Program-made: the position numbers and the translations under genes | Assembly: GCF_000211835.1 (NCBI RefSeq) | Contig: NZ_AEGR01000060.1 | Coordinates: forward strand, 51,349 to 115,348 | Origin: Hylemonella gracilis ATCC 19624 | GTDB taxonomy: Bacteria; Pseudomonadota; Gammaproteobacteria; Burkholderiales; Burkholderiaceae_C | Length of the DNA stretch: 64,000 nucleotides | Direction of reading: 5' to 3' | Notes under the pieces: model-generated | The model's input: only the letters and a program-made list of their open reading frames with translations | Databases searched by the model: none | Told to the model about the DNA's origin: nothing | In this document: positions 45,021 through 53,674 of the stretch, piece after piece | Numbering within the stretch: the first letter of the stretch is position 1 | How the letters are laid out: each line of letters begins with the position of its first letter

Positions 45021-45725
45021 ATGGCCCAAGACCGCGCTTCCGAAGACAGCATCAACCTGACGAATCATTTCCTGATCGCCATGCCCGGTCTGGGAGATGC
45101 CTTCTTCGCCAAGAGCGTGGTTTACCTCTGCGAGCACAGCGAGCGCGGCGCGCTGGGGCTGATGATCAACAAGCCCACCGACATCACCCTGAAGAACCTG
45201 TTCGAGAAGGTCGACTTGCCCCTGGGCCGAGCCGACTTGCGGGACGCGCCCGTGTTCCAGGGTGGCCCGGTGCAGACCGAGCGCGGCTTCGTGCTGCACG
45301 ACGCGCTGGGCCCGGGGGTGGAAGCTCCCCCCGCCTGGGCGGCCGTGCCGCGCGCGGGGGAGGTGATGGACTCTGAAGAGGATGCGCAAGGCGATCGCGA
45401 GGAGGGGCCTTCCGACGCGGTGTATGCGTCCACCCTGGTGATTCCCGGCGCCGCGCTGGAGATGACCACGTCGCGCGACGTGCTGGAGGCCCTGTCCAAC
45501 GGCGCGGGCCCGCACCGGGTGCTGATTTCCCTGGGCTACTCGGCCTGGGCGCAGGGCCAACTGGAGTCCGAGATCGGTGAGAACAGCTGGCTCACCGTGC
45601 AGGTCGACGCCGCGCGCATGATGGCGCTGATCTTCGACACGCCGATCGAGCAGCGTTATGAAAAGGCGCTGGCCCTGCTCGGCCTGGAAGCCTGGATGCT
45701 GTCGCCCGACGCGGGGCACGCTTGA
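45021..45725 (+). CDS. yqgE: YqgE/AlgH family protein (UPF0301)
   Basis: Function unsettled; relatives are linked to alginate regulation or redox. The 234-residue product has NHFLIAMPGLGDAFFAKSVV near the start, LCEHSERGALGLMINKP and the central VFQGGPVQTERGFVLHD, all diagnostic. An acidic insert of about 25 residues (VMDSEEDAQGDREEGPSD) lengthens it relative to the usual ~190. It begins the conserved yqgE-ruvX-pyrR-pyrB order. ruvX starts 1 nt past its stop. Confidence 0.95.
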   Translation: MAQDRASEDSINLTNHFLIAMPGLGDAFFAKSVVYLCEHSERGALGLMINKPTDITLKNLFEKVDLPLGRADLRDAPVFQGGPVQTERGFVLHDALGPGVEAPPAWAAVPRAGEVMDSEEDAQGDREEGPSDAVYASTLVIPGAALEMTTSRDVLEALSNGAGPHRVLISLGYSAWAQGQLESEIGENSWLTVQVDAARMMALIFDTPIEQRYEKALALLGLEAWMLSPDAGHA

Positions 45726-45726
45726 C

Positions 45727-46137
45727 ATGGCGGTGACCGCGGCGCAGCAAACTTTCCTGGCCCTGGACTTCGGCCTCAAGCGCACTGGCGTGGCCGTGGG
45801 CAATCGACTGCTGAAGCAGGCGCAGCCGCAGGCCACCATACGCGCCGAGGGGGATGCTCGTTTCACGCAGATCGCGGAGCGCATCCGCGAGTGGCAGCCC
45901 GACGCGCTGGTGGTGGGCGTGCCTTTCCACCCCGACGGCGCCGCGCATGACAATACCGAGCGCGCCCGCAAGTTCGCGCGCCAGCTGCGCGGGCGGTTCG
46001 GCCTGCCGGTGCACGAGGTCGACGAGCGCTACAGCACCACGGAAGCGATCGCCGAGGGCGGGGGCGGCAAGCGTTTCGATGCCGACGCGGGCGCGGCCTG
46101 CGTCATCCTGGAACAGTTTTTGAGGAGTCTCGAATGA
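45727..46137 (+). CDS. ruvX: Holliday-junction-resolvase-like RuvX/YqgF
   Basis: RNase H-fold nuclease that processes the 5' end of pre-16S rRNA in E. coli. The 136-residue product begins its fold with LALDFGLKRTGVAVGN (catalytic D) and continues with VVGVPFHPDGAAHDN (the VG-P-x motif), VDERYSTTEA and DADAGAACVILEQFL, where the last aspartate is catalytic. The start at 45727 lies 1 nt after the yqgE stop. The 3' end overlaps pyrR by 4 bp (ATGA). Confidence 0.94.
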   Translation: MAVTAAQQTFLALDFGLKRTGVAVGNRLLKQAQPQATIRAEGDARFTQIAERIREWQPDALVVGVPFHPDGAAHDNTERARKFARQLRGRFGLPVHEVDERYSTTEAIAEGGGGKRFDADAGAACVILEQFLRSLE

Positions 46138-46676
46138 ACAGCAGCGGCGGACCAAGCCCGGTACACGAAGTGGCCAGCGCGGGGGTTCTTTTCCTCGACG
46201 CCGAAGCGCTCTACCGCGAGCTGCTCAAGGGCGTGCGCAGCCTGGTCACGCCGCAGACCCGTCTGGTCGGCGTCACGTCCGGTGGCGCCTGGCTGGCCGA
46301 GCGCTTGCAGGCCGATCTGCAGCTAGAGGGCAAGCACGGCGTGATTTCCTCGGCCATGCACCGCGACGACTTCGCGCGCCGGGGCTTGAGCAATTCCGCC
46401 CAGACCGTGCTGCCCTTCGACGTGAATGAGGCGCACATCCTGCTGCTGGACGACGTGCTCTACACCGGCCGCACCATCCGCGCGGTGCTCAATGAACTGT
46501 TCGACTACGGCCGCCCGGCCAGCGTGCAACTGGCCGTGCTGGTGGACCGGGGCGGGCGCGAGCTGCCCGTGGCCGCCGACTACGCCGCCGCGCGCGTCAG
46601 TCTGCCCGACGACCGCCTGCTGCAACTGGCGCGCGGCGAGGACGGCCGCTTCAGCTTCCGCGTGGAAAGCGCCTGA
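46134..46676 (+). CDS. pyrR: PyrR: pyr regulator/uracil phosphoribosyltransferase
   Basis: PyrR-type protein with a phosphoribosyltransferase fold. The 180-residue product has the PRPP-binding loop [31 protein letters not shown] and [18 protein letters not shown]. In Gram-positives PyrR attenuates pyr mRNA, but I saw no PyrR-binding anti-antiterminator before pyrB (37-nt gap), so here it may act as a UPRTase or in another way. Starts by overlap with ruvX. Confidence 0.94.
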   Translation: MNSSGGPSPVHEVASAGVLFLDAEALYRELLKGVRSLVTPQTRLVGVTSGGAWLAERLQADLQLEGKHGVISSAMHRDDFARRGLSNSAQTVLPFDVNEAHILLLDDVLYTGRTIRAVLNELFDYGRPASVQLAVLVDRGGRELPVAADYAAARVSLPDDRLLQLARGEDGRFSFRVESA

Positions 46677-46713
46677 GCGCCGACGCGCATCCGCCCGGGC
46701 CGCAACAACAACC

Positions 46714-47676
46714 ATGAAACACCGCAACCCCCAACTCAACAAGAACGGCGAGCTGATCCACCTGCTCTCCACCGAAGGGCTGCCGCGTGACATCCTCACG
46801 CACATCCTGGACACGGCCGCCAACTTCGTCAGCGTCAGTGACCGCGAAGTGAAGAAGGTCCCGCTGCTGCGCGGCAAGAGCGTGTTCAACCTCTTCTTCG
46901 AGAACAGCACGCGCACGCGCACCACTTTCGAGATCGCGGCCACGCGCCTGTCGGCGGACGTCATCAACCTCGACATCGCGCGCTCCTCGGCCAGCAAGGG
47001 CGAGAGCCTGCTTGACACCATCGCCAACCTGAGCGCCATGGCGGCCGATCTCTTCGTCGTGCGGCACAGCGAGTCGGGCGCGCCCTACCTGATCGCCCAA
47101 CATGTCGCGCCGCACGTGCACGTGGTCAACGCGGGCGACGGGCGGCACGCCCACCCCACGCAGGGCCTGCTGGACATGTACACCATCCGGCACTACAAGA
47201 AGGATTTCAGCAACCTCACGGTGGCCGTCGTGGGTGACGTGCTGCACTCGCGCGTGGCGCGCTCCGACATCCACGCGCTGACCACGCTGGGCTGCGCCGA
47301 AGTGCGCGTGGTCGGTCCCAAGACCCTGGTGCCCGCCAACATGGCGCCCATGGGCGTGCGCGTCTGCCACACGCTGGAAGAAGGCATCAAGGACGCGGAC
47401 GTGGTCATCATGCTGCGCCTGCAGAACGAGCGCATGAGCGGCGCCTTGCTGCCCAGCAGCCAGGAATTCTTCAAGAGCTTCGGCCTCACGCCCGAGAAGC
47501 TGCAACTCGCCAAGCCCGACGCCATCGTCATGCACCCCGGCCCCATCAATCGCGGTGTGGAGATCGCCTCGGCGGTGGTGGACGGCAAGCAGAGCGTCAT
47601 CCTGCCGCAGGTCACCTTCGGCATCGCGGTGCGCATGGCGGTGATGAGCATCGTCGCGGGCAATGTGGCGAACTGA
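46714..47676 (+). CDS. pyrB: Aspartate carbamoyltransferase catalytic subunit
   Basis: Makes carbamoyl-aspartate in de novo pyrimidine synthesis. The 320-residue product has the carbamoyl-phosphate motif [12 protein letters not shown], then [43 protein letters not shown] and the aspartate-binding MLRLQNERM. The in-frame start at 46426 would extend into pyrR; 46714 gives the family N-terminus. The gene is followed by a pseudo-dihydroorotase, as in the class A ATCases of pseudomonads, where the two form a dodecamer. Confidence 0.97.
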   Translation: MKHRNPQLNKNGELIHLLSTEGLPRDILTHILDTAANFVSVSDREVKKVPLLRGKSVFNLFFENSTRTRTTFEIAATRLSADVINLDIARSSASKGESLLDTIANLSAMAADLFVVRHSESGAPYLIAQHVAPHVHVVNAGDGRHAHPTQGLLDMYTIRHYKKDFSNLTVAVVGDVLHSRVARSDIHALTTLGCAEVRVVGPKTLVPANMAPMGVRVCHTLEEGIKDADVVIMLRLQNERMSGALLPSSQEFFKSFGLTPEKLQLAKPDAIVMHPGPINRGVEIASAVVDGKQSVILPQVTFGIAVRMAVMSIVAGNVAN

Positions 47677-47697
47677 CGGTCGGAACAAGGGCATCGC

Positions 47698-49005
47698 ATG
47701 AAACTGTTGATTCAAGGCGGTCGCGTCATCGACCCGGCCAGCAAGACGGACCGCATCGCCGACGTGGCGATCGCGGCGGGACGCATCGTGGGCCTCGGCT
47801 CGGTTTCGGCCGATTTCTCGCCGGATCGCGTGATCGACGCTCGCGGCCTGGTGGTCGCACCCGGTCTGGTGGACCTCGCCGTGCGCTTGCGCGAGCCCGG
47901 CCACGAGCACGAGGGCATGTTGGAGAGCGAGATGGCCGCTGCGGTGGCGGGCGGCGTGACCAGCCTGGCCTGCCCGCCCGACACCGACCCGGTGCTGGAC
48001 GAACCCGGCCTCGTGGAAATGCTGAAATTCCGCGCCGAGAAGCTGCACCAGGCGCGTGTCTTTCCCATCGGGGCGCTCACGCGCGGCCTGCAGGGCGAGA
48101 GCCTGACCGAGATGGCCGAGCTGACCGAAGCGGGTTGCGTGGCCTTCGGCCAGGCCGATGTGGCACTGCTCAACACCCAGGTGCTGCAACGGGCCTTGCT
48201 GTACGCCGCCACCTTTGGCTACACGGTCTGGCTGCGACCGAATGATCACCACCTCGGTCAGGGCGTGGCCGCCAGTGGCGCGCTGGCCACGCGGCTGGGC
48301 TTGTCCGGCGTGCCCGTCGCGGCCGAGACCATCGCGCTGCACACGATCTTCGAGCTGGTCCGCAACACGGGCTGCCGCGTGCACCTGTGCCGCATCTCCA
48401 GCGCGGCGGGCGTGGCGCTGGTGCGCCAGGCCAAGGCCGAGGGGCTGCCCGTCAGCTGCGATGTGAGCGTCAACAGCTTGCACCTGTGCGATACCGACAT
48501 CGGGTACTTCGACCGCCGCGCGCGCCTGACGCCACCGTTGCGCCAAAGCACCGACCGCGACGCGCTGCGCGCCGCGCTGGCCGACGGCACCATCGACGCC
48601 TTGGTGTCGGACCACACGCCCGTGGACGAGGACGCCAAGATGCTGCCCTTCGCCTCCGCCGAACCCGGTGCGACGGGCGTGGAGTTGTTGTTGAGCCTGG
48701 CCCTGAAGTGGGGTGAGACCCTGGGCAAACCTGGTTCTGACGGACTGAGTCGCGCGCTGGCCGTGCTGAGCAGCGAACCCGCGCGCGTGCTGGGCGGTGC
48801 CCTGGGTACGCTGCAGGCCAGCATCGGCAAGCTCAGCGTGGGCGGCGTGGCCGACCTCTGCATCTTCGACCCCGCTGCCGCCTGGACGGTGACGCCCGAG
48901 GCCCTGCGCAGCCAGGGCAAGCACACCCCCTTTGCCGGCTATGAGCTGCCCGGGCGCGTGCGCTGCACCGTGGTGGGCGGGCAGCTCGCCTACCAACGCC
49001 ATTGA
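47698..49005 (+). CDS. pyrX: Dihydroorotase-like protein PyrX (non-catalytic PyrC')
   Basis: Amidohydrolase-fold partner of PyrB. The 435-residue product keeps the family opening (LLIQGGRVIDPASKTDRIAD), REPGHEHEGMLESEM and SDHTPVDEDAKMLPF. The metal-binding D-x-H-x-H-REPG motif is D-L-A-V-R-L-REPG here, so both histidine ligands are lost. This is the hallmark of inactive dihydroorotases that serve to assemble class A aspartate carbamoyltransferase. A genuine pyrC should exist elsewhere in the genome. It follows pyrB by 21 nt. Confidence 0.92.
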   Translation: MKLLIQGGRVIDPASKTDRIADVAIAAGRIVGLGSVSADFSPDRVIDARGLVVAPGLVDLAVRLREPGHEHEGMLESEMAAAVAGGVTSLACPPDTDPVLDEPGLVEMLKFRAEKLHQARVFPIGALTRGLQGESLTEMAELTEAGCVAFGQADVALLNTQVLQRALLYAATFGYTVWLRPNDHHLGQGVAASGALATRLGLSGVPVAAETIALHTIFELVRNTGCRVHLCRISSAAGVALVRQAKAEGLPVSCDVSVNSLHLCDTDIGYFDRRARLTPPLRQSTDRDALRAALADGTIDALVSDHTPVDEDAKMLPFASAEPGATGVELLLSLALKWGETLGKPGSDGLSRALAVLSSEPARVLGGALGTLQASIGKLSVGGVADLCIFDPAAAWTVTPEALRSQGKHTPFAGYELPGRVRCTVVGGQLAYQRH

Positions 49006-49025
49006 GCGGCGCGCAGACTCGGCGC

Positions 49026-49862
49026 ATGACGAAGCAAGTTCAGACGGATCTGCGCGGCGAGGGCCAGGCGGCCGCGGGTCGGCGCAAGCCCAGCCAGGTG
49101 TCGCGGCTGCGCGCCAGCTGGCGCCTGGCCCGCGCCTTCCTGCACTTGTTCCACGGCCTGTTCATCGTGGTCGTGCGTTTCCCGCGCCTCAACGAAGAGG
49201 CGCGCGCGCTCCATGTGCAAGTCTGGGCCCGTGCCTTGCTGCGCCATTTGGGCCTGCGCGTGGAAGTTCGTGGGGACGTGGTGTCGCCCGGCCCGCTGCT
49301 GCTGGCGTCTAACCACATCTCCTGGCTCGACATCATGAGTCTGCACGCAGCGCGTTACTGCCGCTTCGTCGCCAAAGCCGACATCCAGCGTTGGCCGCTG
49401 GTCGGACGGCTGGTGGCGGGCGCGGGCACGCTTTTCATCCAGCGCGAGTCGCGGCGTGACGCGATGCGCGTGGTCCAGCACATGGCCGAGCGCCTGCGCG
49501 CGGGCGAGGTGCTGGCCGTCTTCCCCGAAGGCACCACCAGCGACGGACAATCCCTGCTGCCCTTTCACGCCAATCTGCTGCAGGCCGCCATCAGCGCCGA
49601 CGCGCCGGTCCAGCCCGTCGCCTTGGATTTCCTGGATAGCCGAGGCGAACGCAGCCTGGCGCCCTGCTACATCGGGGACGACTCCTTGCTGGACACCGCC
49701 TGGCGCACGGCCCGTTCCAAGGGGCTGGTGGTGCGCGTGACCTATGGCACGCCTCAAACAGCTCAGGGACGGGATCGCCGGGCTTGGGCCGATGCGCTGC
49801 GCGACGAGGTCATTCGCCTGCGTGATCAGCCGGCTCCCGATGGCGAGCAGGCAGTTCGCTGA
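49026..49862 (+). CDS. 1-acyl-sn-glycerol-3-phosphate acyltransferase (PlsC family)
   Basis: Inner-membrane-associated enzyme that acylates lysophosphatidate or a related acceptor. The 278-residue product has one hydrophobic segment near 35-60, motif I NHISWLD at 96-102 (HxxxxD), motif II around FIQRESRRD and motif III FPEGT at 166-170. The ATG at 49026 is preferred; a TTG at 49002 overlapping the pyrX stop is possible. Its place after pyrX is common in Burkholderiales. Confidence 0.9.
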   Translation: MTKQVQTDLRGEGQAAAGRRKPSQVSRLRASWRLARAFLHLFHGLFIVVVRFPRLNEEARALHVQVWARALLRHLGLRVEVRGDVVSPGPLLLASNHISWLDIMSLHAARYCRFVAKADIQRWPLVGRLVAGAGTLFIQRESRRDAMRVVQHMAERLRAGEVLAVFPEGTTSDGQSLLPFHANLLQAAISADAPVQPVALDFLDSRGERSLAPCYIGDDSLLDTAWRTARSKGLVVRVTYGTPQTAQGRDRRAWADALRDEVIRLRDQPAPDGEQAVR

Positions 49863-49990
49863 GTCCAGCCGGGCAGGCGGTACACGCGATGTCCCGAAGA
49901 GTCTTACGGACTGTTTCGGATTCAGGTGCCCGAGGTCTGGGATGCACCAGAGACAATGAATCCACTTTCAACAGGGAGGGAGAAGCCGCG

Positions 49991-51217
49991 ATGCGGAGTT
50001 TCGAAGAAGAGGTCAAGGAGATGGAACAGTCCAAAAAGGCGGGGCCGGTGAGAGAGATCAGAGAGAGCCAGGAAGACGTGAAGGAAGAAGCGGGTGGCAC
50101 GCAAGCGGTGGCGCTAGGCCCGGCCGAGCTGGGCATCCGTTTCGTCGGTTCGGGCAGTGAGTATTTCCGCATCTGGATCGTCAATCTCCTGCTCACCCTG
50201 GTGACGCTGGGCTTCTATTACCCCTTTGCCAAGACACGGCGCCTGAAGTATTTCTATGGCGCGACCGAGGTGGGTGGGCACCCCTTGTCTTTTCACGGCA
50301 AGCCTTGGGCGATGTTCCGGGGGTATGTCCTGGCGGCGTTGCTGCTCTTTCTGTACAACATTGCGAGCAAAGTCTCGCCGATCGTCGGTCTGCTAGCCTT
50401 TGCAGTCCTGATGCTTGCATGGCCTGCCTTGTGGCATGCCTCCTTGCGATTCAGTTTGGCCAATACGGGATGGCGCGGCCTGCGTCTGCGATTCACGGGC
50501 ACGCGTGGTGGCGCCTACGGCGCGTTTGCACTGCTGTACGCCTTGCTCGCGGTGTTTGTCATCGGGATCACTTTGGCCAGCTCGACCGCGCAGGTGCTCC
50601 AAAGTCACGCCTTGATCATCATTCTGCTGGCTTATCCGGTGGGCCTTGCGTTGATTCCCGCGGGGTTTTGGCTACACCGGCGCTATCAGCAGGCGCATTT
50701 GGCGATCGCCCATGAACAGACTGCGTTCGATGCCGGCGCGGGGCAGTTCTATCGCCTGTTCGGCATGACTCTGCTCTACAGCACATTGCTCTTTCTGGCC
50801 GGCGCGGTCGCGATCATTGGCCTGACGAAAAGCCGTGCCTTGGCCATGCCGTGGACGATCACTGCCCTGGTGATAGTGGGCTACCTCTTGGTTTTGTGCG
50901 TGGTGGGCGGGTACTTCGTCGCGCGTCTGCAAAACCTGACGTGGAACGGCACGCGTAGCCCCGGCCTGGCTTTTCGCAGCGCGCTCCCGGCAGGAGCGTT
51001 GATCCAACTCTGGTTCAAGAACTGGCTGCTGACTTTGGTCACGGTCGGGCTCTACCATCCCTTTGCCAAGGTAGCCAACGCGCGCTTGCGGCTGGAGGCG
51101 GTGACCTTGCTCCCGACCGTCAATTTGGACGAGTTGGTGGCCGCCCAGAATGCGAATGCATCCTCCGCCATGGGGGACGCCGCGGGTGATCTGTTCGGTC
51201 TGGACTTCGGGCTCTGA
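49991..51217 (+). CDS. DUF898 (YjgN-like) multi-pass membrane protein
   Basis: Function unknown. The 408-residue product has a charged N-terminus (1-40) and about 8-9 helices. An internal duplication is visible: WIVNLLLTLVTLGFYYPFAK near residue 60 and WFKNWLLTLVTVGLYHPFAK near residue 340, the DUF898 repeat. The start at 49991 follows a strong GGGAGGGAG ribosome-binding site. The gene stands 19 nt before an M48 peptidase gene, a pairing found in other proteobacteria that suggests joint work in the membrane. Confidence 0.88.
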   Translation: MRSFEEEVKEMEQSKKAGPVREIRESQEDVKEEAGGTQAVALGPAELGIRFVGSGSEYFRIWIVNLLLTLVTLGFYYPFAKTRRLKYFYGATEVGGHPLSFHGKPWAMFRGYVLAALLLFLYNIASKVSPIVGLLAFAVLMLAWPALWHASLRFSLANTGWRGLRLRFTGTRGGAYGAFALLYALLAVFVIGITLASSTAQVLQSHALIIILLAYPVGLALIPAGFWLHRRYQQAHLAIAHEQTAFDAGAGQFYRLFGMTLLYSTLLFLAGAVAIIGLTKSRALAMPWTITALVIVGYLLVLCVVGGYFVARLQNLTWNGTRSPGLAFRSALPAGALIQLWFKNWLLTLVTVGLYHPFAKVANARLRLEAVTLLPTVNLDELVAAQNANASSAMGDAAGDLFGLDFGL

Positions 51218-51236
51218 GGCAGGCTCGCCCAACGCC

Positions 51237-52385
51237 ATGCCAATCGCCCCAACGCTCCCGCCATTCACCTCCATTGAGGCGCTGTACTTCGACGGCCGCA
51301 GCGCGCGGCCTCAGTCGGTGCGGTTGGACGTGGTCGCCCGCGAGTTGCGGGCCTGGGGCGCCACGGACGGTGATGTGTCGGACGCCGCGTCGGGCGCGGC
51401 TCAAATTGGCCGCTGGCCTGTGAACCAGGTTCAATGGCCCGAGCGCACGCGACATGGGCAGCGGGTGATCCTGCTGGACGGCGGTGGTTCCCTGCAAGTG
51501 GCGGATGCGACGGCCTTCGACGCCTGGCGTGCTGCCATCGGCCATCGGGATGGCTGGGTGGTGCGGGCGCAGCTGCATTGGCGCGGCGTGCTGCTGGCTC
51601 TGGTGCTGCTCGTCGGCGTGCTGTTCGTGGGCTACCGCTGGGGGGTACCTTGGGCGGCGGGCCAAGTCGTGCGGGCCCTGCCCCTGCAAGTGGATGATGC
51701 GCTGGGCACCGAAGCCTTGAGTAGCCTGGACCAGCACTTGCTGTCGCCCAGTGCCTTGCCCGCGCAGCGCCAGGCCGAGTTGCGCGCCGCCCTCGACCAG
51801 GCCGTGCGCGCGATGGACGAAACCCCCGTGCCCTGGACCCTGCATTTCCGCGCGGGCGTGCCGAGGACGGACACCGCAGGCACGGACAAAACCAGCAAGG
51901 ACAAGAACACGCGACGTGGCATCGGTCCCAACGCGCTGGCCTTGCCGGGTGGCCACATCATCATCACCGACGAGCTGGTGCGTTTGCTTGAGGGCCGCGA
52001 CGACGCGGTGCTCGGCGTGCTGGGCCATGAGTATGGCCACGTGCGCTTGCGCCATGGCATGCAGGCCCTGGCACGGATGACGCTGGCCTCGGCGGCGGTG
52101 TCCGTGGTGGTCGGCGACTTCAGCAGTTTGCTGGGCGCGGCGCCGCTGCTGCTGGCGCACATGGACTATTCACGCCACGCCGAACGCGAGGCCGACGCCG
52201 AGGCGGTGCGCCTGCTGCGCGCAAGCGGCTTGTCGCCCCAGGCCATGGTGGTGTTCTTCGAGCGCATGGCCGCGCGTCAGCCCGGACGCGCATCTCGCGA
52301 AGAGGGCGGCCTGCCCATTGCCCTGGCCAGCCATCCGGCGGACACGGAGCGCATCCGCTTTTTCACCGAGGCTGCCGCGCGCTGA
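51237..52385 (+). CDS. M48-family membrane zinc metallopeptidase
   Basis: The 382-residue product has a soluble N-terminal part (1-105) of the kind seen in DUF898-linked peptidases, a transmembrane helix at about 112-135, and a periplasmic M48 domain. The zinc motif HEYGH is at 264-268 (GVLGHEYGHVRLRHG), and HAEREADAEAVRLL supplies the glutamate ligand. The in-frame start at 51150 overlaps the DUF898 gene; 51237 is chosen. HtpX and BepA belong to the same family, so membrane protein quality control is plausible. Confidence 0.9.
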   Translation: MPIAPTLPPFTSIEALYFDGRSARPQSVRLDVVARELRAWGATDGDVSDAASGAAQIGRWPVNQVQWPERTRHGQRVILLDGGGSLQVADATAFDAWRAAIGHRDGWVVRAQLHWRGVLLALVLLVGVLFVGYRWGVPWAAGQVVRALPLQVDDALGTEALSSLDQHLLSPSALPAQRQAELRAALDQAVRAMDETPVPWTLHFRAGVPRTDTAGTDKTSKDKNTRRGIGPNALALPGGHIIITDELVRLLEGRDDAVLGVLGHEYGHVRLRHGMQALARMTLASAAVSVVVGDFSSLLGAAPLLLAHMDYSRHAEREADAEAVRLLRASGLSPQAMVVFFERMAARQPGRASREEGGLPIALASHPADTERIRFFTEAAAR

Positions 52386-52399
52386 AAGGGTGAAGGGCT

Positions 52400-52459
52400 G
52401 TGCGCCCAGGTGCACTGGGCGCACTGGGCCGCGTGCCGATGCGATGCACGCGCGTGCAT
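52400..52459. other. Two perfect dyads in the convergent M48/ABC gap
   Basis: GTGCGCCCAG (52400-52409) pairs with CTGGGCGCAC (52415-52424) around a 5-nt loop. A second, loopless palindrome ATGCACGCGCGTGCAT spans 52444-52459. Neither has a T-tract. Together they fill most of the 101-bp gap. Confidence 0.6.
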
Positions 52460-52486
52460 GCGTGCCCTGGCTCGCCTGGCGCGGTT

Positions 52487-53566
52487 TCAGTCCCGCGCCG
52501 GAAACGTCACCACATGGTCCACCTCGGGCCGGATGCCGATCCATTCGCCGATTTTGTGGTCGTGGTGGCTGGGCACGTGGGCCAGCACGGTCTGGCCGTT
52601 GGCGAGGCGCAGGGTGTAGAGGAATTCCGCGCCACGGAAGGCCTTGCGCAGGATTTGCGCTTTCACCGGCGCGCTGTCGTCGTGCACGATGTCGTCGGCG
52701 CGCAGCAGGATGTCACGGCCCTCGCCGGGCCGGGCGCTGGCGAAGTGGCTGGAGTTCACCTCGCTCAGCTCGCCCAGCGGCGTTTGCACGACCACGCGGC
52801 CGTTGACCTCGCTGACGGTCGCTGGCGCGAACACGCCGTGGCCGATGAAGTCCGCCACGAAGCGCGTGGCCGGCCGGTGGTAGAGCGTGTAGGCGTCGGC
52901 CCACTGGTGCAACTGGCCTTCGTGCATCACCCCGATGTGGTCGCCGATGGCGAAGGCTTCCAGCTGGTCGTGGGTGACGAAGAGCGCCGTGGCCTGCGCG
53001 GCCTTGAGGATGGTGCGTACTTCGTGCGCCAGGCGCTCGCGCAGGTCCACGTCCAGGTTGGAGAAAGGCTCGTCCAGCAACAGCAATTGGGGCCGCGGCG
53101 CCAGCGCGCGGGCCAGCGCCACGCGTTGCTGCTGACCCCCTGAGAGTTCATGCGGATAGCGCCCCTCATAACCTTCCAGTCCCACCAGGGCCAGCACCTC
53201 GCGCACGCGGTCCTGGCGCTCTGCGCCGCTCGGCCGGGGCTTGGTGTATTCCAGGCCAAAGCCGACGTTGCGCGCCACGGTCAGATGGGGGAAGAGCGCG
53301 TAGTCCTGGAACACCATGCCGATGCGGCGTTCCTCGGGCGGCAACTGCAGACCCGCGCTGCCGACCACGCGGCCTTGCAGACGGATGGCCCCGGCATGAA
53401 CCTGCTCCAGCCCGGCCACGGCGCGCAGCAGCGTGGTCTTGCCGCAGCCCGAGGGGCCGATCAGCACGCCGATGTCACCCGCGTTCAATTGCAATGACAC
53501 GCCGCGCACGGCGGACGCCTGCGTGCCCGCGTACCGCACATCGAGGTCTTGGACTTCCAGAAACAT
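52487..53566 (-). CDS. ABC transporter ATP-binding protein, Fe3+/FbpC-like
   Basis: Energises import of ferric iron or a similar small substrate. The 359-residue product has Walker A GPSGCGKT at 37-44, the Q-loop in MVFQDYALFPHLT, the signature LSGGQQQR at 141-148, Walker B LLLLDEP at 161-167, the H-loop in FVTHDQLEAF and a C-terminal TOBE domain (about 240-359). These features match the FbpC/PotA/CysA group. The two-domain permease is divergent, 108 bp away. No periplasmic binding protein gene is nearby. Confidence 0.88.
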   Translation of the reverse strand: MFLEVQDLDVRYAGTQASAVRGVSLQLNAGDIGVLIGPSGCGKTTLLRAVAGLEQVHAGAIRLQGRVVGSAGLQLPPEERRIGMVFQDYALFPHLTVARNVGFGLEYTKPRPSGAERQDRVREVLALVGLEGYEGRYPHELSGGQQQRVALARALAPRPQLLLLDEPFSNLDVDLRERLAHEVRTILKAAQATALFVTHDQLEAFAIGDHIGVMHEGQLHQWADAYTLYHRPATRFVADFIGHGVFAPATVSEVNGRVVVQTPLGELSEVNSSHFASARPGEGRDILLRADDIVHDDSAPVKAQILRKAFRGAEFLYTLRLANGQTVLAHVPSHHDHKIGEWIGIRPEVDHVVTFPARD

Positions 53567-53674
53567 GGGGAAGCATTGTAGATACGTACAATTCTCAATT
53601 GCCTCAGGCGGCCTTCTGGCCCTGCGCGCACTGCGCTTGAGTCAGTCCCCGTCTTCCCTAGGAAATTCTCTTCC

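Noticed and set aside
53575..53605. Possible Fur box in the divergent ABC transporter region
   Set aside because: The AT-rich stretch has too many mismatches to the 7-1-7 Fur consensus to call.
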